This document shows positions 54,413-62,679 of a stretch of 64,000 nucleotides of DNA, piece by piece. How positions within the stretch are numbered: the first letter of the stretch is position 1; every line of letters starts with the position of its first letter. Location of the stretch: positions 1 through 64,000 of the forward strand of contig CAIRJF010000035.1 of NCBI GenBank assembly GCA_903878805.1, written 5' to 3'. A program made the position numbers and the translations under genes. The notes beneath the pieces are model-generated. The model saw only the letters and a list, made by a program, of their open reading frames with translations, searched no databases and had not been told where the DNA came from. This DNA comes from an uncultured Verrucomicrobia subdivision 3 bacterium. GTDB lineage: Bacteria; Verrucomicrobiota; Verrucomicrobiia; Limisphaerales; UBA11358.

Positions 54413-54496
54413 TTAAAATTTTTCCGGGCGGATCATCGCCACGATGAGATACACGCAGAGCGCGAGGGAAATGATTCCGAGAATGATGTTTTCCAT
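54413..54496 (-). CDS. kdpF: KdpF small membrane subunit
   Basis: A 27-residue peptide MENIILGIISLALCVYLIVA, then MIRPEKF. The single helix and the closing RPEKF are typical of KdpF, which stabilises the Kdp complex. GGAAAA lies a few bases upstream of the ATG. Position directly before kdpA is canonical. Confidence 0.9.
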   Translation of the reverse strand: MENIILGIISLALCVYLIVAMIRPEKF

Positions 54497-54508
54497 AAAT
54501 TTTTCCGG

Positions 54509-54592
54509 TTAAAGTTTCTCGCAGCCGATCGCGTAAAGCGCGAATGCCGCAAAAAACAAGACGGCCGTTCCGATGTAAATCGCATCGAGCAT
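54509..54592 (-). CDS. 27-aa membrane peptide ahead of kdpF
   Basis: MLDAIYIGTAVLFFAAFALY, then AIGCEKL. The single helix ends in a C-E-K/R-L motif, which I recall from short unannotated peptides preceding kdpF in other bacteria. It is the first gene of the operon after the riboswitch, separated from kdpF by 12 bases. Confidence 0.7.
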   Translation of the reverse strand: MLDAIYIGTAVLFFAAFALYAIGCEKL

Positions 54593-54684
54593 AATTTTTC
54601 CAAAAGACAACGCGGCCGCGATGAACGCGAAAACGCCATGACATTTTACTTTGGGTGAACTTGAGGCCGCGGACTTCGCGGATC

Positions 54685-54862
54685 AGAGGATCGCCCTTCC
54701 AATTGCCTGCGAGATTAGCTGTCGGGCTTGGCCTTGAAAGTGGCCTTGAAACCGGTTGCCCGGTTTCGTTCGCCCCGTCCTCAACTTTGAGGAATTTGGG
54801 TCTCCCGCGTCCGGCTTCAGGAAGGAAGCCAGACTTCGGCTGCAACGAAAAGAGCTAATCAC
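54685..54862 (-). ncRNA. c-di-AMP riboswitch (ydaO/yuaA leader) of the kdp operon
   Basis: Read on the minus strand, the leader contains the conserved blocks of the ydaO class in order: GCGGGAGACCCAAATT, GGGGCGAAC, then, after a variable stem (ACCGGG-CAA-CCGGT), AGCCCGACAGCTAATCTCGC and GGC...GGAAGGGCGAT. These match the B. subtilis ydaO blocks (GGGGGACCCAA, GGGGTGAAT, CCCGACAGCTAACCTCG). c-di-AMP binding normally switches off K+ uptake genes. Downstream, a CGCGGCC (about 54666) can pair with GGCCGCG (about 54612), followed by TTGTCTTTT, which may be the expression platform. Exact ends are estimates. Confidence 0.88.
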
Positions 54863-54881
54863 GACCGCCGATTCCTGTCAA
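54853..54881 (-). promoter_or_regulatory. Promoter candidate of the kdp operon
   Basis: A perfect TTGACA (54876-54881, minus strand) lies just upstream of the riboswitch, with 17 bases to TTAGCT as a weak -10. Transcription from here would place the riboswitch at the 5' end of the mRNA. Confidence 0.5.
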
Positions 54882-54983
54882 AATAAAAATGGCGTTCATT
54901 GTGAAATGCCGCATGAATACGGCGTATTTTGAAGAAAAAACTTTGCCATTGGCCGTTTGCGTTTAAATTGCAGACACAAATTA

Positions 54984-56495
54984 ATGACCGCCAAAATAAA
55001 ATTTTTGTCCACGATTGTTCTTTTTTTGCCTGTAATACTTTTGGCGGCGAATGAAATTTACCAGCCAGATCGAATTACGCCGCCGGATCCACCGCGCGAA
55101 TTTCGCGCGGCCTGGATCGCGACGGTCGGTAATTCGTGCTGGCCGTCCAAGCCCGGCCTCACCACCGCGCAGCAAAAAACCGAAATCATCGCCCTGCTCG
55201 ACCGCGCAGCGGCGCTGAAGTTGAACGCCGTCATTTTTCAAGTGCGCCCGGCCTGCGACGCACTTTACGAATCCAAGCTTGAGCCGTGGTCGGAATATCT
55301 GACGGGTGTTCAGGGCCGCGCGCCCTCGTCATTTTACGACCCGCTCGCGTTCGCCATCGCCGAGGCGCACAAACGCGGGCTGGAACTACACGCGTGGTTC
55401 AACCCGTTTCGCGCGCATCACTTTCAATCTGTCTCACCCATCGCCGCAAGCCACATCAGCAAGACGCACCCGGAACTGGTTCGCAACTATGGCCGTTACC
55501 TGTGGCTCGATCCCGGTGATCCCGCTGTGCGCGATTATTCGCTGCGCGTGGTCATGGACGTCGTGAAACGCTACGACGTGGACGGCATCCACTTCGACGA
55601 TTATTTTTATCCGTATCGCGAAAAAAATTCTGCCGGGACGGAAATTGATTTTCCCGACGGCGCGACCTGGAAAAAATTCGGCCTGAACAGCGGCCTGTCG
55701 CGCGACGACTGGCGGCGTCGCAACGTGGACGTTTTCATGGAACAAACCTATCGCGCCATCAAGGCCGCGAAGCCGTGGGTGAAATTCGGCATCAGTCCCT
55801 TCGGCATCTGGCGGCCCAAAAACCCGCCGGGTATCAGCGGCTTTGATGCCTACGCCGAACTTTATGCCGACTCACGAAAATGGCTACGTGAAGGCTGGTG
55901 CGATTATCTTGCGCCGCAACTTTACTGGGGCATCTCGCCGCCGCAGACAAGCTTCACCACCCTGCTGAAGTGGTGGAACGGCGAGAATCCCCGGCATCGT
56001 CATATCTGGCCGGGCCTGAATTCACTCAAAGCCGGAACCGCTTGGCCGACATCAGAAATCGTCAATGAAATCAAAGTGTCCCGCCAATTTCCCGACGATG
56101 GCCAGGTGCATTGGAACATTTCCGCCCTGATGAACAACACTGCACTCGACGCCGCGCTGCTGCGTGACAGCTACCAGCAGCCCGCGCTTATTCCCGCCTC
56201 GCCGTGGCTGGATTCCACGCCGCCGGAGAAACCGAAGTTGACCGTCTTGATAGAAAAAAAATTCCGACTGGACATGCGCTGGGAAACTTCCGGCGGCGAA
56301 CCGGCTTGGCTGTGGGTTTTGCAATTCCGCACGGACGGAATCTGGATGACGGAAATTCTTCCCGCGAACGAAACCGATCATCTTTTGGAAAATCTCGCAC
56401 CCGACGCCGTTTCCATCCGCGCCGTGGATCGCACCGGCAACTTGAGCGCGCCGACGGTTTTATCGCCGCAGAAATTTCCGCCGACTCAAAAGTAG
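54984..56495 (+). CDS. Secreted GHL10-family glycoside hydrolase (YngK-like)
   Basis: This 503-residue protein has a signal peptide (MTAKIKFLSTIVLFLPVILL, cleaved near AAN). The GHL10/DUF187 core follows: EFRAAWIATVGNSCWPS, LNAVIFQVRPACDALYES, LELHAWFNPFRAHH and DGIHFDDYFYPY, with the presumed active acidic residues in the last. The C-terminal ~90 residues form an FN3-like domain. ATG 54984 is chosen; the upstream TTG adds nine unlike residues. Substrate is unknown (peptidoglycan-related or plant glycans are both reported). Confidence 0.88.
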   Translation: MTAKIKFLSTIVLFLPVILLAANEIYQPDRITPPDPPREFRAAWIATVGNSCWPSKPGLTTAQQKTEIIALLDRAAALKLNAVIFQVRPACDALYESKLEPWSEYLTGVQGRAPSSFYDPLAFAIAEAHKRGLELHAWFNPFRAHHFQSVSPIAASHISKTHPELVRNYGRYLWLDPGDPAVRDYSLRVVMDVVKRYDVDGIHFDDYFYPYREKNSAGTEIDFPDGATWKKFGLNSGLSRDDWRRRNVDVFMEQTYRAIKAAKPWVKFGISPFGIWRPKNPPGISGFDAYAELYADSRKWLREGWCDYLAPQLYWGISPPQTSFTTLLKWWNGENPRHRHIWPGLNSLKAGTAWPTSEIVNEIKVSRQFPDDGQVHWNISALMNNTALDAALLRDSYQQPALIPASPWLDSTPPEKPKLTVLIEKKFRLDMRWETSGGEPAWLWVLQFRTDGIWMTEILPANETDHLLENLAPDAVSIRAVDRTGNLSAPTVLSPQKFPPTQK

Positions 56496-56539
56496 CAGGA
56501 GAGAGCCAGATATTGAATCGGCCGCCCAAAAAGTAGAAT

Positions 56540-56938
56540 TGGTTTTGGCGGGCTGTAAGCCGAATTCTGTCTGCGCTCTTGCGAGCGGAGAGAATCATTT
56601 GTCTCAGCGACCGATACCCGAAACCTGTCCGCTTTCGCGGACGCGGAGCGGGCCGCTCCTCGGTTTCCAATTTGGCCTTGCACCCGATGGGGTTTTCCGT
56701 GCCGTGTCGCTTGCGCTTCACGCGGTGCGCTTTTACCGCACCTTTTCACCCTTACCGACGGCTTGCGCCGCTGGCGGTCTAATTTTCTGTGGCACTGTCC
56801 GTCGAAAAGTCTTTCAACTTTCCGCCTGCGTGTATCCCAATCAAACAGACTTGGGTTACGCAGCATCGCGCCCTGTGGAGTTCGGACTTTCCTCCCCGGA
56901 CTTGCGCCCGGAGCGATTCTCCGCCCAGCCAAAACCAG
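56540..56938 (-). ncRNA. rnpB: RNase P RNA (bacterial class A)
   Basis: The minus-strand transcript has the universal landmarks: a GGCTGGGCGGAGAATCGC start, GAGGAAAGTCCGAACTCCAC with ACAGGGC, the AGGGTGAAAAGGTGCGGTAA block, GGCACGGAAAACC, and the 3' CGGCTTACAGCCCGCC with TTCGGC before it. The 5' and 3' ends can pair (P1). The catalytic RNA trims the 5' ends of pre-tRNAs. Several open frames within this stretch are chance. Confidence 0.95.
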
Positions 56939-57028
56939 CTTTAGAATAGGCTAAGCTGGCCAATTTCTCAAGCCTACTTGCAATTGGCTGAATGAATTTC
57001 CACAAAAGGATTCGTCATGACCGTGCGC

Positions 57029-58384
57029 TCAATTCCCGTAGTTGAACGGATCGGACAGCTTGGCGTCGGTCACAAGATTCGTGTCGGTGAGCGTGTTGAG
57101 AAACGCGACGAGCGCGGCCTGCTGCGCGGTCGTCAGATTAAGACGCAACGGCTGGCCGCCCGGTCCGATCAGCGGCGGCGAAAGATTGGGGCCGCTGACG
57201 ATGCCGGAATTGTAAAACGTCACCACCTGCGCCAGGTTCGTGAACCGGCCGTCGTGCATGTAGGGCGCGGTGAGCGCGATGTTGCGGAGCGAAGGGACTT
57301 TGAACAATCCATTTTGCGTCGTGACGCCGGTGATCCCGCCGACGCCCAAATCCACGTAAGGAAATTCCAGCCCGTTGTTATTGAGCGTGGTTGTCGGCAC
57401 AAAATTATCCGTGGCATGGCAGATGGCGCAGGTCGCCTTGTTACCATTCAGGCCGAAGAAAATCTGGCGCCCCGTGTTCTCCTCCGCCGTGAAGTTGGCA
57501 AAATTATTGGTCACGCCGATGTCGTATTTCGATTGCGTGGAAACAATGGAGCGGACGAACTGCGCGAGCGCGAAGGAGATGCGGTTCGTGGTGATGGCGG
57601 TCGAACCGAAGGCGGCGGCAAAAAGATTGGTGTAATATGGCTCGGCGGCGAGACGGTTGGTGAGCGCGCCCAGCGTCATGCCCATTTCAATCGGGTTCTG
57701 AATCGGCGCGAGCGTCTGGTCTTCAAGGGTCGCGGCGCGTTCGTCCCAGAAAAACTTTTTGCGCTGATACCAGCGCGCGTTGCGCGTGCCGAGGCTGCCG
57801 TTGTAGCCGATGCTGAACTGGCGTGGATCGGAAAAACCGTTCGCCTGCACATGGCACGAGGCGCAGGAAATGGTCTGGTTTGTCGAAAGCCGTTTGTCGT
57901 AAAACAGCACGCGGCCGAGCGTCGCTCCGGCGTCAGTGGTGGCGTCGTTCCCCGGCGTGTTGTCCTCGGCCAGAATCGGGTTCACCGAAAAACTCGCGGG
58001 CAGCGACGGGCTGGCGTAGTTGTAATTGGTGTTCGGCAACGACAGTGCGTTGGTCGTCGCGGCGGCAATGGTCTGCTGCATGGAATCATAAAATGCGCGG
58101 TAAAATAAATTTCCCTTCGCTCCGTTCGTGTAAATGCGATGGTAGGTGCCATTGAAAACTTTCACGCTTTCCACCGTCGTCCAAGTTGTGAGGTTGCTGG
58201 AACTCTGCACAACCCAAACTTGGTCGCCGGAATTGCTGATGTTCAGACTCATCGTGCTACCATTGGTTTGAGCCAGACTTAACTGGGCGTTGGTGCTGAT
58301 CTGCGCCGAGGCCGCATTGATTTTGAAAACCGCCAGCAAAACCAAGGCGTGCCGCGCGAGTCGAAGGGCAGGGTTTGTTTTCAT
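57029..58384 (-). CDS. Secreted di-haem cytochrome c peroxidase/MauG-family protein
   Basis: 451 residues from ATG 58384 with a signal peptide (ending near ASAQ28). An N-terminal beta domain (about 30-100: VVQSSSNLTTWTTVESVKVF) of the type seen in Verrucomicrobia secreted proteins is followed by the di-haem peroxidase fold. The haem sites are C174-ASCH and CAICH near 325. Further family motifs are GRVLFYDKRLS, VPSLRNIALTAPYMHDGRF and the C-terminal ALVAFLNTLTD. It acts in the periplasm or outside, reducing H2O2 or oxidising proteins. The N-terminal add-on is not part of classical CcpA. Confidence 0.92.
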   Translation of the reverse strand: MKTNPALRLARHALVLLAVFKINAASAQISTNAQLSLAQTNGSTMSLNISNSGDQVWVVQSSSNLTTWTTVESVKVFNGTYHRIYTNGAKGNLFYRAFYDSMQQTIAAATTNALSLPNTNYNYASPSLPASFSVNPILAEDNTPGNDATTDAGATLGRVLFYDKRLSTNQTISCASCHVQANGFSDPRQFSIGYNGSLGTRNARWYQRKKFFWDERAATLEDQTLAPIQNPIEMGMTLGALTNRLAAEPYYTNLFAAAFGSTAITTNRISFALAQFVRSIVSTQSKYDIGVTNNFANFTAEENTGRQIFFGLNGNKATCAICHATDNFVPTTTLNNNGLEFPYVDLGVGGITGVTTQNGLFKVPSLRNIALTAPYMHDGRFTNLAQVVTFYNSGIVSGPNLSPPLIGPGGQPLRLNLTTAQQAALVAFLNTLTDTNLVTDAKLSDPFNYGN

Positions 58385-58485
58385 GTGCAAAAATTGCACG
58401 GCCAACCTTAAGAGAAGATGAAGCTGGAGAATTTAAAAAAATTCTGCGTGTTCCTTGGCGCAGTTCCTGTTAAGTTTTTTTATCC

Positions 58486-59094
58486 ATGAATGATTGGAAC
58501 ATCCAGACCCGCGCGCACGCCTGCGAAGCCTGCAGTCAGCCATTTGCCGACCGGCAGCCGTATCACACGCTGCTGCTCGAACTCGCACCGGAGCTGCGCC
58601 GCTCGGATATCTGCGAACCATGCTGGCAAAAACAGTTCGCCGGCGACGCGCGCAGCCGCAATGGGTTCATTTCGCACTGGCAGGGAATTTTTGAAGTGCC
58701 GCCCGCGCAGCCCGTCGAGGCTATTCAAAAGGAAACCGCCGAAACCGTTCTGCGTCAGCTCATCAAAAAAAACGACCCGCGCTATGCGCCCGCCGCGTTC
58801 ATTCTCGCCGTGATGCTCGAACGCAAGCGGCTGCTCAAGGTGAAGGAACAAATTTCCCGCGACGGCAAACGTGTTTTCATTTACGAGCAACCCAAGACCG
58901 GTGACATCTTCGCGATTGCCGATCCCGATTTGCGGCTCGACCAACTTGAAGAAGTCCAGCGCGACGTGGCGCAACTGCTGGAACACGGCTTGAATCCGCC
59001 GGTCGCTGCCGTCGAACCCCCCCCCGCCACTCCGGAACCGGTGACGGCGGAAAATGAAACTACGCCCGCTGAACAAACGGCTCCGGCCAATTGA
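58486..59094 (+). CDS. Unknown protein with two CxxC knuckles
   Basis: This 202-residue soluble protein has ACEACSQPF near 12-20 and ICEPCWQKQ near 42-50, likely one zinc site. A helical middle part (about 75-140) contains ETVLRQLIKKNDPRYAPAAF and AVMLERKRLLKVKEQ. The tail (about 168-202) is rich in Pro, Glu and Ala. Its 3' end overlaps rnc by 41 bases, so it is co-transcribed with RNase III. I do not recognise the family. A run of nine C (59019-59027) in the tail could slip. Confidence 0.7.
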   Translation: MNDWNIQTRAHACEACSQPFADRQPYHTLLLELAPELRRSDICEPCWQKQFAGDARSRNGFISHWQGIFEVPPAQPVEAIQKETAETVLRQLIKKNDPRYAPAAFILAVMLERKRLLKVKEQISRDGKRVFIYEQPKTGDIFAIADPDLRLDQLEEVQRDVAQLLEHGLNPPVAAVEPPPATPEPVTAENETTPAEQTAPAN

Positions 59095-59806
59095 TTTTCC
59101 CGTGTCCGACTTTGCCGAACTCCAAATCCGCCTCGGCCATTCTTTTCGTGACGAAGCCCTGCTGCGTCTCGCGCTCACGCATCCATCCGTTGCGCACGAG
59201 GCCAGTGCCGCGCTGTCGCACAATCAGCGGCTGGAATTTCTCGGCGACTCGGTGCTCGGCCTCGTGTTGTCGCGCGCGCTGTTTGAAAAATTTCCGGCGG
59301 CGGACGAAGGCGGGCTGACCAAGTCGCGCGCCAAGCTCGTGAACGCCGGTTCGCTCGCCACGCACGCGCGCAACCTCGGTCTTGGGGCGCATTTGATTTT
59401 GAGCCGGGGCGAGGAAAACACTGGCGGCCGCGAACGTGCGTCGGCGCTGGCCGATGCGTTTGAGGCGCTGCTGGGCGCAATTTTTCTCGACGGCGGATTC
59501 GACGCGGCGCGCGAATTTATTCTGCGCGAGTTCGCCGCTGACTTTGAAGCGCTCGCGGAGGGAACCGATTTCCAAAATCCGAAGGGCGAGTTGCAGGAAC
59601 TTTTGCAGGCGCGCTCGCCACACGCGCCGGAGTATGAATTTATTTCCGCCAGCGGGCCGGATCATGACCGCGTGTTTGAATGCGCCGTGCGGCACGAAGG
59701 CGCGGAACTGGCACGCGGCGGCGGCAAGAGCAAAAAAGCCGCGGAAAGCGCGGCGGCCTTGGCGGCGCTGGAAAAATTGCGCGCGGAAAAATCGGTGCAG
59801 ATTTGA
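59054..59806 (+). CDS. rnc: Ribonuclease III
   Basis: About 250 residues. The catalytic signature is NQRLEFLGDSVLGLV (57-71), with a second acidic motif in DAFEALLGAIFLDGG. A dsRNA-binding domain covers about 175-245 (NPKGELQELLQARSP, GGGKSKKAAESAAALAALEKL). It processes rRNA and mRNA duplexes. ATG 59054 lies inside the previous gene; GTG 59102 would drop 16 residues and is an alternative. Confidence 0.95.
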   Translation: MKLRPLNKRLRPIDFPVSDFAELQIRLGHSFRDEALLRLALTHPSVAHEASAALSHNQRLEFLGDSVLGLVLSRALFEKFPAADEGGLTKSRAKLVNAGSLATHARNLGLGAHLILSRGEENTGGRERASALADAFEALLGAIFLDGGFDAAREFILREFAADFEALAEGTDFQNPKGELQELLQARSPHAPEYEFISASGPDHDRVFECAVRHEGAELARGGGKSKKAAESAAALAALEKLRAEKSVQI

Positions 59807-59816
59807 ACCGGACAAA

Positions 59817-60857
59817 TCACTTCCGGCTTTGATACAGCGCAACGAGCGCCGCGCCGATGGCCTGCGACAATTCACCCAAAACCGCCGGCACAATTTTGAT
59901 CGTGCCGCGTTGCTGCGGCCAGAGATACGGCTGCGCGGCTTCGCTGATCAGCTGCAAATACCGCGCACGAAACTCCGGCGTGGTCGCCTCGTGATCCATC
60001 AATCCGCCGCCGATAATTACGAGGCCGGGGTCGAACGCCATGACGAGGTTTGCGACGTGCAGGCCGAGCGCGCGCGCCTGAAAATCAAAAATTTCCACGG
60101 CCAGCGCGTCGCCTTTCTGCGCGCGGGTGCGGAGCGAAAGCACTTTCTCCTTGATCGGTGCAGAAGATTTCGCGAGCTCGTGGTCGGGATATTTTAATAA
60201 TTTTTCCGCAAGCAAATGCGGCAGGCCGGAGATGGTCGTGTAAGCCTCCACGCAGCCCCAGTCGCGCCCGCAGCCGCAGGGAAACGGTTTGCTGCCGCCG
60301 AGACCGAGCAGGTGCAACGGCGTAACCATGTGCGCGGTCTCCAACGCGCACATCGTCTGGCCGATGAGCGGTAGTCCGTCCTGCCCGACAAATGCGCTGC
60401 CGAGGCCGGAGCCGGGCATGAGCATCAGGACGGACAACGGCTGGCCGTGTCGCGCGTGCTGCGCCTCGGCCACGCCGCCGCAATGACCGTCATTGCTCAC
60501 CGTCAACGGCAGCGGACGCCCAGCTTGCTGCGCCAGCGCCGCGCTGTAATCCGCGCGCACATCCCAGCCGCCGAAACTCGCCGGCAGGTTGGCCGATTTG
60601 CCCCAAACGCCGTAGCGTTCGTAAGGCCCCGGAATCGCCAGGCCGACGCCGGCGACCTGCGACCATTGCAAATTATTTTGCGCGAGAAACTCCCCAACGC
60701 CCGCGATCCAGCCGCCGATGACGGCCTCGCGGCCTTTGTCTGAATTGGTGGGGCGCTGCAACACTTTGGTGCTGACCGCCTCGCCGTTTTCGCGGACGGC
60801 GGAAAATTTGGTGGTGGTCGCGCCGCTGTCCGTGCCGATGAAAATATTCTGGTTCAT
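59817..60857 (-). CDS. ROK/BadF-type sugar kinase (glucokinase-like)
   Basis: 346 residues from ATG 60857 (MNQNIFIGTDSGATTTKFSA). The phosphate-binding loop GTDSGATTTK spans 8-17. VAGVGLAIPGPYERYG is the family's sugar side. Cys residues in FPCGCGRDWGCVEAY match the ROK zinc motif. It probably phosphorylates a hexose with ATP. It stands after the ilvC terminator and is not clearly in an operon. Confidence 0.87.
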   Translation of the reverse strand: MNQNIFIGTDSGATTTKFSAVRENGEAVSTKVLQRPTNSDKGREAVIGGWIAGVGEFLAQNNLQWSQVAGVGLAIPGPYERYGVWGKSANLPASFGGWDVRADYSAALAQQAGRPLPLTVSNDGHCGGVAEAQHARHGQPLSVLMLMPGSGLGSAFVGQDGLPLIGQTMCALETAHMVTPLHLLGLGGSKPFPCGCGRDWGCVEAYTTISGLPHLLAEKLLKYPDHELAKSSAPIKEKVLSLRTRAQKGDALAVEIFDFQARALGLHVANLVMAFDPGLVIIGGGLMDHEATTPEFRARYLQLISEAAQPYLWPQQRGTIKIVPAVLGELSQAIGAALVALYQSRK

Positions 60858-60926
60858 GGTTGAACGCCAAGTTGCTGACCGCCGCGACAAACGCAAGCCA
60901 ATTTGTGCAACTTTGCGCCGGAAATT

Positions 60927-60959
60927 AAAAAGCCGCCGGAATTTTCCAGCGGCTTTTTT
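60927..60959. terminator. Symmetric terminator after ilvC
   Basis: AAAAGCCGC-C-GGAA-TT-TTCC-A-GCGGCTTTT is flanked by further A and T runs. The hairpin lies between the ilvC stop and the ROK kinase start and can act on both strands; on the minus strand it ends ilvN-ilvC. Confidence 0.9.
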
Positions 60960-60972
60960 GTTCGAGATTTTT

Positions 60973-61995
60973 TCAGTAAGCGGCTTGCGCACCCTTGATG
61001 TTCTTCTTGCCCATCCACGGCATGAGCGCACGGAGTTTGGCGCCGGTCTTTTCGATTGGATGCTGTTCGCCTTTTTTTAGCAGTGCGTTGTAGCGTTTGT
61101 AGCCGCCCTTGTATTCGTTGACCCAATCTTTGGCGAACTTGCCGGACTGGATGTCTTTCAACGCCGCCGCCATGCGTTTCTTCACGCTGGCATCAATGAT
61201 TTTCGGACCGACGCTCACGTCGCCCCATTTGGCGGTTTCGGAAATGGAGAAGCGCATGCCGCTGATGCCGGATTCGTTCATTAAATCGGCGATGAGCTTG
61301 AGTTCATGCAAGCATTCGAAGTAGGCCATCTCGGGCGAGTAACCCGCTTCGACGAGCACTTCAAATCCGGCCTGCACGAGCGCGCTCGCGCCACCGCAAA
61401 GCACAGTCTGTTCACCGAACAAATCGGTTTCGGTCTCTTCCTTGAAATCAGTTTCGATGACGCCGGCGCGGGTGCCACCGATGCCTTTGGCCCAGGCGAG
61501 CGCAATCTTCTTCGCATCCTTGCCGGGGTTCTGATACACGGCGATCAAGCTCGGCACGCCCTTGCCTTCTGTGTATTGACGGCGAACGGTGTGGCCCGGA
61601 CCTTTCGGCGCGACCATGATGACGTTGATATTTTTCGGCGGAACGATGGTCTTGAAATGAATCGAGAAGCCGTGCGAGAACACGAGCGTCTTGCCCTTGG
61701 CCAAATTCGGCTCAATGTCTTTTTTGTAAGCGGCGGCCTGCTTGGTGTCGGGCAGCGCGACCATGATGACGTCGGCGCGCTTCACGGCTTCAGCGGTGGT
61801 GACGACTTCAAAACCTTTTTCCTTCGCGACCGGAATGGACTTGCTGCCTTCGTAAAGGCCGATGATGACCTTGAGGCCGCTGTCTTTGAGGTTGAGCGCG
61901 TGAGCGTGACCCTGCGAGCCGAAGCCGAGAATCGCCAGCGTTTTGTTTTTGAACACGCCGAGATCGGCGTCTTTGTCGGTATAGACTTTTGCCAT
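60973..61995 (-). CDS. ilvC: Ketol-acid reductoisomerase
   Basis: 340 residues (class I length) from ATG 61995 ([18 protein letters not shown]). The NADPH-binding loop is [18 protein letters not shown] (about 24-41), followed by [15 protein letters not shown], whose Ser/Lys residues favour [18 protein letters not shown] is a metal/substrate motif. It converts acetolactate to dihydroxy-isovalerate. The gene is 25 bases after ilvN. ilvB is not in the window: upstream is a divergent gene. Confidence 0.96.
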   Translation of the reverse strand: MAKVYTDKDADLGVFKNKTLAILGFGSQGHAHALNLKDSGLKVIIGLYEGSKSIPVAKEKGFEVVTTAEAVKRADVIMVALPDTKQAAAYKKDIEPNLAKGKTLVFSHGFSIHFKTIVPPKNINVIMVAPKGPGHTVRRQYTEGKGVPSLIAVYQNPGKDAKKIALAWAKGIGGTRAGVIETDFKEETETDLFGEQTVLCGGASALVQAGFEVLVEAGYSPEMAYFECLHELKLIADLMNESGISGMRFSISETAKWGDVSVGPKIIDASVKKRMAAALKDIQSGKFAKDWVNEYKGGYKRYNALLKKGEQHPIEKTGAKLRALMPWMGKKNIKGAQAAY

Positions 61996-62020
61996 AAAAT
62001 TATTTTTGCGTTGGTTAAAT

Positions 62021-62494
62021 TTATTTACGCGGCATCGCGGCCTTGCCGGTGCGGGTGAGTTCAATCACGCCGAACGAATTCATCAGGTTGATGAATTTTT
62101 CCACCTTGCTATCGTTGCCGGTGATTTCGATGGTGAGCGACTTCGGCTGCACATCCACGATCTTCGCGCGGAAAATATCGGTGATCTGCATCACTTCGGC
62201 GCGCGATTTGGAATCCACGCCGACTTTCACGAGCACCAGTTCGCGGTCCACAAATTCGCCCTCGCCAAAATTCTGCACCTTGAGCACGTTCGGCAATTTA
62301 TTGAGCTGCTTGACGATTTGCTCCAGCGTCGCCTCATCGCCCGTCGTGACGATGGTCATGCGGGAAAATTTCGGGTCGTGCGTCGGGCCGACATTGAGCG
62401 TGTCAATGTTGTAGCCGCGGCCGCTGAACAGTCCGGCCACGCGCGTGAGCACGCCGAACTTGTTTTCCACTAAAACTGAAATCGTATGTCGCAT
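62021..62494 (-). CDS. ilvN: Acetolactate synthase small (regulatory) subunit
   Basis: This 157-residue subunit opens with an ACT domain ([20 protein letters not shown] near 3-22 and [20 protein letters not shown]). The C-terminal part has [17 protein letters not shown]. It confers valine feedback on IlvB. First gene of an ilvN-ilvC operon. Confidence 0.95.
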   Translation of the reverse strand: MRHTISVLVENKFGVLTRVAGLFSGRGYNIDTLNVGPTHDPKFSRMTIVTTGDEATLEQIVKQLNKLPNVLKVQNFGEGEFVDRELVLVKVGVDSKSRAEVMQITDIFRAKIVDVQPKSLTIEITGNDSKVEKFINLMNSFGVIELTRTGKAAMPRK

Positions 62495-62679
62495 AAAACC
62501 CGTCGGGGACGGACGAAAATCCTAGCAACCGCACGTTCGCCGGTCAAACCGCAAATCATTTTAGTCACGACCGATTCCCGCACCGGTGGTGGCATCAAAT
62601 AAAATCTTTAGGCTTTCACGCCGCCGGAAAATCATGAACATTTCCAGCCCTTATCTGTCATATTTTGGCCGGACAACAA
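62495..62679. other. Divergent intergenic region ilvN / batD
   Basis: About 185 bases with no gene, hairpin or leader that I can assign. It must hold promoters for both directions. A leucine/valine attenuator leader is not visible. Confidence 0.5.

Noticed and set aside
54405-54845. 146-codon minus-strand frame upstream of kdpA
   Set aside because: It covers the riboswitch and both micro-genes in another frame, and shows no domain.
56539-56949. Open frames in both directions over 56.5-56.95 kb
   Set aside because: The stretch is RNase P RNA with its conserved blocks. The frames are accidental.
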